Notes: generated by a model not told the origin, from the letters alone. 64,000 bases of DNA from Carnegiea gigantea (GCA_029747015.1 JAKOGI010000004.1:2114501-2178500), one strand, 5' to 3'. Positions 47,657-59,240 are shown, numbered from the stretch's first letter. A program made the numbers and translations.

Positions 47657-48309
47657 TATAAATACAACCTCATATTCTCATACATGATATTGAGGAATCC
47701 ATCCTTCAGGAGAAAGTGGTATATTAGGAGAGGAGGGAAGACAAAGAATGATTGTTATGCCCATTTTCCCTTTTATTATGGCATTTTCTCCCTTTTACAA
47801 CACCAGGGAGATGGCTGATTATATGAGGGAATCCTCATCTGGCGCTGGAGGAGGGCCACACGTCCGCCTCGCCCCCTTCCTGAAGATTACCACATCTTAT
47901 GCCCACGTTTTTCATTGCCCGAGGTTGAGGGAGCGGCGGCAGACTTTGAGCTTCCTAAAATGGTGCAAGCAACATTTTATGCTATGTTGTTGAACGAGGC
48001 CATGGAGTTGGGTGTGGTACATGGCTTTATGACCGAAGGCTCGAGGTCGGCCCTGGTGGGTTTGAGGTGGTCAAGCTTTGAGGTCTGGATGAGCCGTGTT
48101 GATCACGAACTAAGAGAAGAGCAGTTTCGATAACAGGCCGTCACGGGGGAGGTTCGCAGTCTTTCGAACGGCCAGGAAGAAAGCTCGGGATCAAATGGCC
48201 TCCCGCCCCCTTTAGTGACGAGGAGTAGCCTCAGTTTAGTTTTGAATTTTCTCTTGTATCGTTCCCTGTCTTTCTTTAGGCCGCCCCTCGTGGGGGCTTT
48301 GATAATAAA
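47657..48309 (+). pseudogene. Antisense ORF unit 2 in the Tat 3' region
   Basis: TATAAATA at 47657-47664, ATG at 47778 (MAFSPFYNTREMADYM), a frameshift near 47910, then a frame at 47915-48133 with EGAAADFELPKMVQ, ATFYAMLLNEAMELGV and WSSFEVWMSRVDHELRE; AATAAA at 48304-48309. This is the best preserved unit: apart from one frameshift the whole pattern can be read. The function is unknown. It is of the same type as the extra antisense ORFs reported in Tat-lineage elements. Confidence 0.6.
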
Positions 48310-48509
48310 GTGGCGTTTTTTGTCAAGAAGAACTGTTTCCTTCCCACCTTCCGTTACGCCTTGTGGTGAATGATGGGCTTCAGGGCCACAAAAATGTTTG
48401 CCTTTTACTCTAGGTTAGGATTTCAAGTTATAGGGGCTACGTGACGAGGTCGGGGTGGCCCGCTACGCCTTTGGGAGTTATACCTTCTGAGACATCGGTT
48501 TCATCTCTT

Positions 48510-48960
48510 TATAAAAGAAGGTGAGATGCCCATAGGACTTCATATTTTCCCTTTCGGATGAAAAGTGAGAAGAGAGAGAAACCGAAAATGAGCCTCTTTC
48601 CCAATTTTGCCAGCACAGAGCAGGAGGCCAAGTAGTCCGTGACCACTTTCGATGGTCGTTAAGGGATCCCTCAGACCCCGGCCCTAGGCCGCTTCTGTTG
48701 GACCACCTCGGTCTCTATCCCCGTTTTGATCTCGGGGTGGCGACGTGATATGCTCGTGATTCCAATACCCCAGAGATAGTGCAGATAATCTTTTACGCCA
48801 TGGTTATAGATGACGCCGCTGAGTTGGGCCTCTCACGCAGACTTACTATGGACTGCGTGATGTGGGCCATGCGAAAGTTGGACTGGGGCCCTGTGGAAGT
48901 ATAGCTCGAAGGCAATGGCCGAAGGCTCCGACAAGCCGAGGCCTCTCGTCCAGCCGATCC
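48510..48960 (+). pseudogene. Antisense ORF unit 3 in the Tat 3' region
   Basis: TATAAAAG at 48510-48517, ATG at 48588 (MSLFPNFASTEQEA, then a stop), and further on VQIIFYAMVIDDAAELGL and MRKLDWGPVEV. No AATAAA follows; the unit runs directly into unit 4. Heavily broken. Confidence 0.5.
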
Positions 48961-48974
48961 CCTGACAAACGCCG

Positions 48975-49534
48975 TGTTAGCTGGCGGTCCCTCAAGGGGG
49001 AGGACGACCTCCTTTCCTTCCTTCCGTGACACCGCACAGGCGGCAGAGTATGTTAGGGACAACCTTTGCTGGTCCGTGAGGGCAACGTCAAGCCTTCGTC
49101 CGAACTTGCTCCCCTTACATTTCACGACTTATTGCCCCAAGTTCGACCATATTGTGCAATGTAGTTTGCACATGCTGCCCATGTCCCTGAGATGGTGCAG
49201 GCCATCTTTTATGCCATGGTGATCAACGACACGGCAAAGCTGAGGCTCATTAGGAGGGAGACTAATGAGGGCCTAATGTTGGACCTATGTAAGTTGAGAT
49301 GGGATGTCATTGAAGCGTGGTTGTTGTCTATTAAGGACAAGCTCAAAGATGCCCAAGTTTTTGGGTCTGGTGGAGACGGCGTCTAACCCTCGACCGCGCC
49401 CAACGGTGACTTTGAGGCTGAGGGACGTACCCCTCAGTCGAGCGAACGAGGAGCAGTCTTAGGATTCCTTTCCCATTGTACTCGCCTTTTGTGCTCGCAG
49501 GAAAGTTATGCGTTGATCAAGCTGTTATAATAAA
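48975..49534 (+). pseudogene. Antisense ORF unit 4 in the Tat 3' region, lacking its promoter
   Basis: SFPSFRDTAQAAEYVRDN near 49015, then, after a frameshift, 49192-49386 with MVQAIFYAMVINDTAKL and LRWDVIEAWLLSI; AATAAA at 49529-49534. The distance from unit 3 is only about 420 bp, against 820-860 bp between units 1, 2 and 3, and no TATA box is seen, so the start of unit 4 was probably lost. Confidence 0.5.
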
Positions 49535-49599
49535 AGATCCTTTTACAACCCGTCACTTTGTACTCCTTGTTTGCATGCACATGTTTTGATCGCTAACCC

Positions 49600-50835
49600 C
49601 CATTAGGGCTAGGAATGTAGTGACTAATGGTGAGGACGTGCTCTGGAACCTTTAGCCACTACACAGGCTAGGTGTGTAGCGATCGGCCACAGAGCCATAT
49701 TCTGAGGTCCTTAGCCCCTATCGGGGCTGAGTAGAGCGCTCGGCTCTAGGACCTACTCTGGAATGCTTTTAGCCCTATTTGGGGTTAAAAAGTATAGCGA
49801 CCGGTCTGAAGGTGTAGCGGCCGGCCCTAAGGCCGTGCTCAGGGACCCCTAGCCCCAACTGGAGCTAAGAGTGTAGCGACCGGCCATAAGGTCGTGCGCA
49901 GGGACCCTTAGCCCCGATTGGGGCTAAGAGTGTAGCCACCGGCCATCAGGCCGTGCTTAGGGACCCTTAGCCCCCGTTGGGCTAAGAGTGTAGCGACCGG
50001 CCGTGAGGCCGTGCTCGGGAACCCTTGGCCCTCACCGAGGCTAAGAGTGTAGCGATCGACCATGAGGCTGTGCTCAGGGATCCTTAGCCTCCATTAGGGC
50101 CAAAAGTGTGGCGACCGGCCATAAGGCCGTGCTCAGGAACCCTTAGCCCCCATTAGGGGTAAGAGCATAATGACCGGCCACAGGGCCGTGCTCTGGGACT
50201 CTTAGCTTCCATTGGGGCTAAGAGTGTAGCGACCAGCCATGAGACCGTGCTCAGGACTTCTTAACCCCCATTGGGACTAAGAGTGTAGCGACCGGCCATA
50301 AGGCCGTGCTGAGGGACGCTTAGCCTCCATTAGGGCTAAGAATGTAGCGATCGGCCATAAAGTCGTACTCAGGGACCCTTAGCCCCCACTGGGGTAAGAG
50401 TGTAGCGACCGGTCATGAGGCCATACTGAGGGACCCGTAGCCCCTATTGGGACTAAGAGTGTAGCGATCGGCTATGAGGCCATGCTTAGGGACCCTTGGC
50501 TAAGAGTGTAGCGACCGGCCATGTAGCCGTGCTTAGGGACCCTTAGCTCCCATTGGAGCTAAAAGTGTAGTGACCGGCCGTGAGGCCATCCTGAGGGACC
50601 TTTAGCCTCCATTGAGGCTAAGAGTGTAGCGACCGGCCAGAAGGCCGTGCTCAGGGATCCTTAAACCCCATTGGGGTTAAGAGTGTTGCGACCGGCTAAA
50701 AGGCCATGCTTAGGGACCCTTAGCCCCTATTGGAGCTAAGAGTGTAGTGACCGCCCGTCAGGCTGTGCTGAGGGACCCTTAGGCCCCATTGGGGCTAAGA
50801 GTGTAGCGACCACCAAGAAGGCCGTGCTTAGAGAA
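49600..50835. repeat. Tandem array, about 20 copies of a 60-bp palindromic unit
   Basis: Unit: tagcgaccggccataaggcc, gtgctcagggaccc, ttagcccccattggggctaa, gagtg. Each copy has two inverted repeats, CGGCC-ATAAG-GCCG (5-bp stem) and CTTAGCCCC-ATT-GGGGCTAAG (up to 9-bp stem). The first three copies are more diverged, and one (near 50490) has lost about 15 bp. It lies between the integrase remains and the antisense ORFs. Confidence 0.88.
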
Positions 50836-51489
50836 AATGAGGGTTGCGAATGAGGACAGACGTGGCCGCTGTGGGCTGCTGATTTTATTACTTGTAGTCA
50901 AGAAATACATGTCCATTAGAGGAAAAGGAAAAACATAAGCCTAAGTATAGTACTTTCTCAGGTTGTTACTGTGCCAGGTTCATGGTATGGGAGAGCCGCT
51001 AACGGTTTCGAGGTGATATGTCCCGAGACGGACTTGAGAAGCAACTTTGTATGGACCTTCTCAATTGGCAGTGAGCTTTCCATGCTCCCTCGCACGAGCT
51101 ACGGCCTCCATGCACTGGAGAACAAGGTTGCCCGGCTGAATTGGTTGCAGCCGTACTGATCGGTTGTGTAGGCGTAGGATGCGGAGCTTATAGAGGGCTT
51201 CTCATAGGAGAGCATCGCCAAGGATGGAGGGGAGGAGGTCAAGAGCTTCTCGGAGTACGGCGTTGTTCAATTCTTCTTGAAATGTCGTCAACCGATAAGT
51301 ATGGAGGGCGACCTCTATGGGCAGAACAGCCTCAAACCCATAAGCTAACATGAAAGGGGTTTTATCCGTAGCAATTTTCTTAGTGGTGCTAAAAGGACCA
51401 TAGGACTCTATGTAGTTCTTCCACCCATTTTTCCCTTCGCGTCATCAAGTTTCTTCTGTAGTCCATGGAGAATAGACTTGTTGGCCGCC
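50836..51489 (-). other. Integrase C-terminal and adjoining region of the Tat element, decayed
   Basis: Expected position of the integrase C-terminus. Only scattered minus-strand similarity is visible and no long frame remains. Confidence 0.4.
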
Positions 51490-52201
51490 TCAGCTTAGCC
51501 GTTGGTCTGAGGGTGAGCCATCGATGAACCGAGCTTGGCAGCCCAAGCTACTGAGATTCTTCATAAGCCTACTGGTGTCGAACTGCCAGCCTTTGTCGAA
51601 GATGATGACGCGAGGAATACCGAAACGGGTGATGATGTTCCGCCAAATGAGTCTTCGTACTTCAGCGTGATTATAGAAGCTATGGCCTCGGCCTCTATTC
51701 ATTTGGTAAAGTAGTCGACCACCACAAAAAGGTACTTATGTTACCCCGTAGCCTTGGGGAAAGGGCCGAGCATATCCATACTTCATGTGGCGAACGGTAA
51801 GGGCCTAACGATTCGCGTCATGGGGGTGGAGGGGACTCGTTAGATGGGGGTGAACTTCTGGCATTTGTCACGGGTCTGCACTAGTATCATGATATCCTCC
51901 CGTAAGCTGGGCCAGTAGTAGCCCATTCGAATGGCCATAACAGCTAGGGCGCGGCCTCCGGCATGAGTGCTGCAAACCCTTTGCATATCTCTCCCAGTAT
52001 CTTTTTTTCATCTTCTTGGGTCACACAACGTAGGAGGAGTCGGGCGTAAGATCTCTTGTATAAGATGCCCCCGTATAGGATAAACCAGTTTGACCTCTTC
52101 TTCACTTTATCTGCTTCTTTGGGATCCGAGAAAAGGGTACCATCAGTGAGGTATGCGCGGATAGGATCCATCCATGTCGAGCTTCTGTCTAACCACAACA
52201 C
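51490..52201 (-). pseudogene. Tat integrase, fragmented
   Basis: The minus-strand piece 51944-52201 holds the linker and integrase N-terminal region (PIRAYLTDGTLFSDPKEA, FILYGGILYKRSY, LLRCVTQEDEKKIL, and a HAGG-like region mutated to FAAL). Piece 51490-51702 holds part of the core (LIWRNIITRFGIPRVIIFDKG, with FDKGWQF in place of the usual SDNGxQF). Between them are several stops and frameshifts. Confidence 0.75.
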
Positions 52202-52300
52202 TTCATGCGGGTCGATGCTCCTCTCCGTTAGGGTCTCCCACTGAAGATTTTTGGGCTTACTGTCATCTGACGAGCTAGCCAGTTTAGACAGGGCAGCAGT

Positions 52301-52636
52301 CTATCGATTCTCTGAGCGGGAGATATGTGTGATTGCAAAGTGCTTTAGTAACTTAGTCGCCTCCCGTACCCGTCGAACATAGGCGGCCATGGTGTCGTCC
52401 TTTGCTCCATATGCGCCATCGAAATGGCTGACGACTAACTGGGAGTTAGAGAAGGCCTGGACAAAATCTGCCCCCGCGGTGTAACACAGCTCTATTCTCG
52501 CGATGAGGGCTTCGTACTCTGCTTCATTCTTGGACGCCTTAAACATGAACTTCAGAGCGTGCTCGTACCGTGTCCCGGTGGGACTTTCAACAAGGAGGCC
52601 AACCCCATTCCCATCCTTAGTGGATGAGCCGTTCAC
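52301..52636 (-). pseudogene. Second RNase H domain of the Tat element
   Basis: MNGSSTKDGNGVGLLVESPTG, then KNEAEYEALIARIELC, SNSQLVVSHFDGAY and an ending near ITHISRSENR: the pattern of a cellular-type RNase H (D-G-S-S, E in NEAEYEAL, D/N in SNSQL). Two RNase H domains in tandem are typical of Tat-lineage elements. In SNSQL the usual Asp of SDSQL is Asn. Confidence 0.8.
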
Positions 52637-53130
52637 GTACAGGTTCCAGGGCCGTGGGCGTAAATCACCTTCTCGACAGGCGTTGTGTTCTCGGCCAAGA
52701 AGTCAGCTAATGCCTGGGCTTTAATGGCCCTCCGTGGTTCAAAGGCCAAGTCGTAGCGTGAGAGTTCGATGGCCCACTTCAAGAGCCACCCCGAGGCATC
52801 TAACTTCTGAAGGACATTCTTCAAGGGCTGATCGGTTAAGACCAGGATCTTGTGAGCCTCAAAGTAGGGCCTCAGCTCTCGACTGGCCATTACTAGGGCA
52901 TAGGCAAACTTCTCAATGAGAGGGTAGTTCATCTCCGCCCCTGCCAAGACGTGGTTTACGTAGTTCACAGGGATCTGCTCCTTTGCCCTTTCTACTACGA
53001 GAACAGCACTGATAATGTGCTCGAAAATGGCCAAATATAGGATCAAGATTTCCCCTTCCAAAGGGCTGGCGATTTTAGGAAGCTGAGCCAGGTAGGTCTT
53101 GAAGGCCTGAAAAGCCCCGTCCGCCTGCTG
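52633..53130 (-). pseudogene. First RNase H domain of the Tat element
   Basis: The open piece 52633-53061 reads LYLAIFEHIISAVLVVE, PVNYVNHVLAGAEMNYP, ELRPYFEAHKILVLTDQPLKNVL and ALADFLAEN, the gypsy RNase H pattern just after RT. The initial part near 53100-53130 is separated by a stop. Confidence 0.8.
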
Positions 53131-53151
53131 GTCCTAACTGAAGTTGGCGCG

Positions 53152-53995
53152 CTATCGTAGGACGTGGAAGAACGGCTGGCACTTGTCTGCAGATCGAGAC
53201 ATAAATCGACCTAAGGTGGCGATGCAGCCGGTTAGGCATTGCACTTCTCTCATATTCCGTGGTGGCTTCACGTCGAGGACGACCTGGATCTTATCCGGAT
53301 TAGCTTCGATTCCGCGGCTGCTGATCATAAAGTCGAGAAATTTACCCGACCGTACTCCAAAGACGCATTCCTTTGGGTTAAGCTTCATTGCGAAGGCCCG
53401 AAGTATATCGAACATCTTCTCAAATCATGGCCATGATCCCCATCGGTCTTGCTTTTTACTATCATGTCGTCGACATAAACTTCCATGGTCTTGCAAATGA
53501 GGGGTTTGAACAGTTTGTTAACCAAGTACTGGTAAGTGGCCCCTGCGTTCTTTAACCCAAAGGGCATCATCATATAACATTGGAGTTGCGGTCCGTGATG
53601 AACGCTGTCTTTGCTTGATCCTCCGGGCAGAGGGGTATCTGGTGGTACCCGGAGAAAGCGTCCATGAAACTTAATAAGGCATGCCCGGCTGTGGCGTCCA
53701 CCAACTTGTCAATTTTCGGCAGTGGGTAGCTATCCTTCGGGCAGTCCTTATTCAGATCTGTGAAATCCATGCACATTCTCCAAGTCCCATTGGGTTTCTT
53801 CACTAATACCACATTTGAAATCCATTCAGGGTATTGGCACTCTTGAATGAACCCAACTTCTAGCAACTTCTGCACTTCAGCATTGGCAGCGGCCATTCTT
53901 TCCGGGCTTATATGGCGCTTCTTTTGAATGACCGGCCTGTGATGAGGGTCCACGTTCAGCCAGTGTTCCATAACAGTTGGAGCGATATCGAGCAT
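53152..53995 (-). pseudogene. Tat reverse transcriptase, fragmented
   Basis: Three overlapping minus-strand pieces. 53570-53995: VDPHHRPVIQKKRHISPER, WRMCMDFTDLNKDCPKDSYP, FMDAFSGYHQIPL. 53385-53573: MPFGLKNAGATYQYLVN and the catalytic box YVDDMIVKSK. 53152-53415: LNPKECVFGVRSGKFLDFMIS. These are in the correct order for gypsy RT. Frameshifts near 53572 and 53420 break it, and ISSRGIEANPDK is followed by the connection region. Confidence 0.88.
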
Positions 53996-54085
53996 TTCCT
54001 CAGGTCCAAATGCAAAGACATCTTTATACTCCCATAGGAGTGAGAGCAGTGATTGCCGATCGAGGGCCGTGATATCTTGACCTAG

Positions 54086-54535
54086 CTAAACTGTGCACTC
54101 AGACCGTTCCTCTTCAAGTGAAACTTGCTCCATATCACTCGTGGCCTCTGGCTGAGGCCGTGAGGGTTCTGCTGAGGTGAGGGTGTGGATGACCAATGCT
54201 TCCGGGACCATAGTGGCTAGTCCAGCCCTTGCACGCTTCTCCGCCTGGGACGACCCATCAGTCCCGTGCTCCTTCATTCGTTCTACCAAGGGTCTGATGC
54301 TCATCAAGTAACACTCCCAGGCTGTCCGTTGGTCCTCACGCATTTCATCGACGCTGTCGTCATCAGCCTCGAATTGTAGTTGGATGAGATATGGGGCGAT
54401 GACAGCTTTCATCTTGTGAAGGGTTGGACGTCCTAGGATCACATTATAGGACGTGGACACATCAACGACTAAGAAGTTGACATCTAGATCCTTGGATTTG
54501 AGCTTATCACCAAAGCGTACAGGGAGGCGGATCAT
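54086..54535 (-). pseudogene. Tat protease region
   Basis: Frame with RLPVRFGD, FLVVDVSTSYNVILGRPTLHKMKAV, the conserved end of the Tat/Athila protease domain, followed by a charged linker to RT. The active-site DSG would lie upstream near 54600-54680, where the frame is disrupted. Confidence 0.75.
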
Positions 54536-54978
54536 CCCAGTGGATTTACTTCCTGCCCGCCGAAGCCCAAGATGGGGTGTACTAAGAGGACGATATCACG
54601 TCCGAGGTGCGTGAGTTTCTTCAAGCAGTCCTAGGTTATGATGTCAACAGAGTTACCCGTGTCGATCAGAATCCATCATACAATTGCACTTGCTATTTTC
54701 ATCTCAACGACTAAGGGATCATTGTGCGGAGAGGCGAATCACGGGGGCTCAGTGGTAAGTACCTGCTGTGCACTTCTGAGCTGCACTTTCTAAGCCGACA
54801 GGGTCATTCCTTCAACATAACCCCCGGCAATTGTGGCCACAACCTCCGTCGAACACTCCTCATCCCGCGGTTGGGGTTGTATAGGCTCTTGTTCTCGTCA
54901 AAGGAACCGGGGCCCTTTCTTCAGAAATTGGTCGATCTGACCCTTGTCTGTCAATTCATGAAGGGCTTTCTTTAGCTC

Positions 54979-56393
54979 TCAGCACTCAGTAGTGGTGTGT
55001 CCGCTCTGCTCGTGAAACTCACAGTATTTCCTGGCATTCTGCTTCGTGGGTGCGGTCATAGGTGGCAGTCTTCGAAGCATGGGATGTCCCCTAACCTCCA
55101 TGAGGATGCGTCTGGCGTTCGTAGTAAACCGGGGGTCGATTGCCTCGAACGGTGGCCTCATTTCTAGGGGGCCGAGATTCCTGTCACCACAATTGAGATT
55201 CTTATCCCCCTGGACCTTAGCCATCTTCGGGGCGTCAGAATCGTCAGCATAAAGTTCTATGGCGCGAATAAAATCTGCGGTCTTCCTCAGGCCCTCAGCC
55301 AATGTGGTCTCCTTCTGTTCCGCCAAGGAAAACTTGAAACGGCCACTCCTGAGACCGTTCAAGTTGGAGGTGTAAGCCATCCTGTCTTCCAGGTCCAGAA
55401 TCAGCACCGCTTCCTAATGGAAGCGCTTGACAAATTCGGCGAGAGACTATTGTGGCCCCTGCTTGATTTTGGACAGGTGGATACTACTCCTCCTTTCCTT
55501 CCGACCGGCGATGAATTGTCAACCAAGTCCTGGAAACAAGTAACGCTTCCTGGGGGTAGACTATTAAACCACGACTGTGTCATCCCCTTTAAGGTAGCAG
55601 GAAAATAGTGGCAATAAGCAGCATCGTCTTCATCCTGCACATACATCTGCACCTTATAGACCTCCAGATGCTCTTCGGGACCTGTCGTCCCAATGTAAAG
55701 GTCTACCGTGGGCATTTTGATTTTGCTGTAGCGCAGAGCGTTGATTATTTCTGCGCTGAATGGGGTGGAGAAAGGAGGAGCAGTTGGCCGAGCGGTTGTT
55801 CTCGACACCTTGATAGGGGTTTCGGGATGGTGCTCCACCTTAGCGACAGAAGGGCTTTTCCTCTCCTTGCCGTGCCTCGAAGCCCTTGCGGGGGATCGAT
55901 CCCCTTGGCGTGGCTCCTTACTGCGGATCTCCCGCGGAGGGCTTCGCGTGCGGTTACAGTGACTATGGCATTCCGGACTGAGCCGTCGCCTGCCTGAGAT
56001 CTCCCTCTGAGGCTTTGAAGTCTATTATTGTTCCTCAAACTAGGCGGTTCGCCTGGAATGGGTTGCATAAGGAGTGGAAGCAGTTATTATTTTGGCTATT
56101 GCCCCCTGTGTAGGGCGGCCACTGGGTCTTGTTGCCGCGCGTCAACCTAGCTGCTCCGTATAAGGTCGACCGCTTCAGTTCGACCGAGATACCTTTCACT
56201 CCGGCTCTGAGTAACGGGGGGATGGTACCCACTCCGGCTTGTGAGAGGGCTTGCCCCCATGGGTAGGTATGTAATCGAAATGAGAAAGCGGCCTGGCCGA
56301 GTTAACCGCCTCCATAACCCTTTTGACCTGTTCTGAGACCTGTCGGGTGATAGTGTCCGTCATGGTGGACATAAAGTTTTTCAGAGCTTCCAC
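54979..56393 (-). pseudogene. Tat gag, fragmented
   Basis: Minus-strand pieces in order: 56196-56393 (N-terminal, MEALKNFMSTMTDTITRQV), 55745-56068, 55401-55838 (gag core: YIGTTGPEEHLEVYKVQM, YFPATLKGMTQSWFNSLPPGS) and 54979-55407 (ADFIRAIELYADDSD, then a knuckle-like KYCEFHEQSGHTTTEC). These are in the order of a retrotransposon gag protein but separated by frameshifts near 55750 and 55560 and by stops. Confidence 0.82.
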
Positions 56394-56556
56394 CGTGACA
56401 TACGCTTCTCTCTCGGGACGAGTCAGGCTAGCTGATCAGGGATTTGCCTACGAACTCTTCGAGGCATCCTGCACCTATGGAGGCGCAGATGCATTGGCCA
56501 CGGGGGCCTTATTTGTGCTCGTGTTACTTCGCTTACCACCATCGCTACCGTTTCTT

Positions 56557-56573
56557 CCCCACAGACAGCGCCA
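56557..56573 (-). promoter_or_regulatory. Primer binding site of the Tat-type element
   Basis: Minus strand reads TGGCGCTGTCTGTGGGG three bases after the LTR, close to the TGGCGCC-type primer sites of Tat and Athila elements. Confidence 0.7.
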
Positions 56574-56576
56574 ATC

Positions 56577-57044
56577 TGATTTCGGAGAATTCTTCTGAGG
56601 TACTGCTGATGATGACGTGGGACGAAGGAACAGGTTAATCTGACAGCTTGGCGTGCAACACCTGACGTCTTCTTCTCCAAGTGGGTCAACCTGCAAAAAG
56701 GGCACCCTGGGTTGTGGGCCAAGGAACGCTTCTCCGACAGTCAAGTCAGCCCAAGGTCCAAGTAAAAGGTCAAAAGAAAGAGAGAATGCAGTATGAGTTC
56801 AGTGTGTCTGAGTGCCAACCCCTTTCCCGAGGAGGGTAGGTAACTATTTATAGTCCCTTCGGTAAAAATGATAGAAGAGTAATCTTACCCGGAGCACCCT
56901 ACGTGAGCCGCCGGGTTCGGCCTAGAAGGGCCCTAGAGGAAGCCCCTAGGGTTGCGTCTTAGGGCCCATTATCCAGGTATGGGCCCTTTTCATTAATTTA
57001 GCTTGGATGGACCCACTCAAGAGAAATCAGATTTTTCCCAATGA
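56577..57044 (-). repeat. 5' LTR (element sense) of the Tat-type element
   Basis: 468 bp, partner of 46176-46644. Confidence 0.88.
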
Positions 57045-57129
57045 ATAAAATATTTTTAAATGTCTTGTTTGAACTTAAAGTTATATAATCATATATTAAA
57101 TTTTTAAAAATATAAAAGGTAAAGTGGGT

Positions 57130-57694
57130 GCTTAAGGGCGATTTTTCATTGATTGATATTGGCCATGACTATTATGTCACTAGATTCACTAATATGGACG
57201 ATTATGAGCATGTTATGATGAATGGCCCTTGAATGCTAAGAGATAACTACATATACGTGGTCGTCCGGAAATGGGTCCCAAATTTTGTTCTGGAGGAGGA
57301 GACTATTACTCGGTTAATGGCTTGGGTACGCATTCCCAAACTAAGTGTGGAATATTTGAATAAGCAATTCCTGTTGAATAAAATAGGTAAGAAGACAGTC
57401 AAGGTCATAAGAGTTGACAGCACAACGGAAAACATTAGACTAAATGGATGAGTATGGAAGATTCAATACGAAGGGCTAAAAATGATTTGCTTTAAGTGTG
57501 ACAAGAAAGGACACAAGGTGGAGGCATGTGAGATACCTCAGGCTGCTCAGGACGCGAACATTACTATAGCCTCAGACGTTGAACAGGATGGCAGGACTAC
57601 AGAGACCACTGGTGAGCGAGGGGAGAATGATGAAACGTATGGTAACTGGATGCTTGTAAGAAAACCAACCAGAAGAAGGCCTCAACAGCAGTAG
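57130..57694 (+). pseudogene. L1 ORF1 (DUF4283 plus CCHC knuckle), broken
   Basis: Reads VLKGDFSLIDIGHDYYVTRF, MNGP, stop, then 57233-57451 (LRDNYIYVVVRKWVPNF, TITRLMAWVRIPKLSVEYL), stop, and 57482-57694 with CFKCDKKGHKVEAC. A DUF4283 domain followed by a CCHC knuckle is the usual gag-like RNA-binding ORF1 of plant L1s. The stop at 57229-57231 replaces a Trp codon (GPW is usual). Confidence 0.82.
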
Positions 57695-58609
57695 GCTCAG
57701 GGGGATGGCAGCACCGACGAATGAAATGGGTCACAGGGAAGGGACACCAAAATTTGGGCAAGAAGCAACGCCCAACCGGTCATGAAAACTAACCAAATTT
57801 CGACCAATTCGGTGGCAAATCAGGAAGAGAATATTGGGAGTATCCAAAATGGGCCCAAATTCCATGCTCTTGCTAATATAGACTTGAACATGGAAATGGA
57901 AATGAATGAGCTAGAGATTCAAGGAAATCCACAAGAGGAGAGAGATCCGCTTCATGTGGAGTTAATACCAATGAAGAAATTACTATGGACGCAAACAAGG
58001 ATATCACGGGACAAAAGAATATTGCAAATGCACACCTCCATGAAAATGGGCTACATGGAAAAGATAGGCCTATAATCCAGACCTCCCAACAAAGTCCACA
58101 AAACATCCATGATCGAAGCGAGCAGGCCCAATGGGTGGCTGAAGTAAATTAACCAAGACGGACCATGCAGAATATGAGCTTCCCAACCCACCAACAAGAC
58201 AGACCTCGTATCATAAGCCCCACCCACAACTTGACAAATACGGTAGCTTCTCAACTTATGGTACCCAATGGATCCCTCACTCGACTAAACAAATAGACTT
58301 GAATGGACAATCAGAGTAGATCAGACCTCGAACCTCCCTAACATATATGAAGGGTTGGAGGATTAGTGGAAGAACCACTGGACAGACCATTGGTACTCAC
58401 TGCTCCGACGATGGAGACGATGGGGGTCAGTGTCCAAAGGGCAAGGTACCAAGGCCTCATCCAGGCCCTGTACAACAGAGAAGATCCATAGATAGGCCTG
58501 GAAGGGAGGCTGACTTAGTGGGAAGAACGACATCCTGGGTTGCGTGATGTGCAAGATATTGACAAAAAGAAAATTTAATGAATAACAATGGGTAGTTAGC
58601 TCGGATGTC

Positions 58610-59240
58610 TTGAGTGCAGACGCCATTCCACAAGCAACAAAGCTACTTCTTTGGAATGCACGCGGAGCCAGGGGCCGAGAATTCATGAATGTTCTTAAAG
58701 AACATTTGAGAATGCAAAGGCCATACATATTAGTCTTACTAGAAACCCATGTTAGTGGTCCTCGGGCTGATGTGGTATGTGAACAGATTGGACTTCAGAG
58801 GCGCTTTCACATGGAAGCACAGGGCTTTCTAGGGGGATTTTGGCTTCTATGGGACACTTCGGAGATACAAATTTCGGTGATACAAGCACATGCACAGTTC
58901 ATCACAGTGAAAATGGTTCACAGGGGAAGTAGGGCTTGGTACTTGACAGCAGTATATGCTAATCCACATACCCAGGAACGAGAGGAACTTATGGTATGAA
59001 CTACAACAGTTCGCACACACAATTAAGGCACCTTGGATGCTGGCTGGAGATTTCAACGAGACCTTTAGTTTGGAAGAAAAAGATCATGGGGGCCTGAGAT
59101 GGCTTGACGATGTGCACGTTTTAAGTACTGGGTGGAAAATAACGGATTGATTGACTTGAGTTTTTCTGGACTACAATACACTTGGACGAGGGGCATCTCG
59201 ATGACCATACTAAAAAGGGCCCCATTGGATAGGGCCTTGT
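58610..59240 (+). pseudogene. L1 ORF2 endonuclease domain, broken
   Basis: 58610-58999: LLLWNARGARGREFMNVLKEH, VLLETHVSG, FWLLWDTSEIQ, TAVYANPHTQ; a frameshift near 58990, then 58956-59150: APWMLAGDFNETFSLEEKDHGG; another break, then FSGLQYTWTRG and KRAPLDRAL. This is the apurinic-type endonuclease fold of L1 (N, E, and GDFN motif residues visible). Confidence 0.85.

Larger units (their letters stand above)
46176..57044 (-). mobile_element. Tat-type Ty3/gypsy retrotransposon, 10.9 kb, decayed
   Basis: LTRs at 46176-46644 and 56577-57044 (TGATTTCGGAG to CCCAATCA or CCCAATGA), target duplication ATAAA at 46171-46175 and 57045-57049. The primer site is on the right, so the element runs right to left. 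Order on the minus strand: gag, protease, RT, RNase H, a second RNase H, integrase, then about 4.2 kb of tandem repeats and antisense ORFs before the 3' LTR. A second RNase H and a long region after integrase are known marks of the Tat lineage. The LTRs differ by roughly one base in ten by eye, so the insertion is much older than the gypsy element at 24.9 kb. Confidence 0.9.

Noticed and set aside
49600..50835. CRISPR-like array
   Set aside because: Repeats are continuous with no unique spacers, and the DNA is from a plant; it is a retrotransposon minisatellite.
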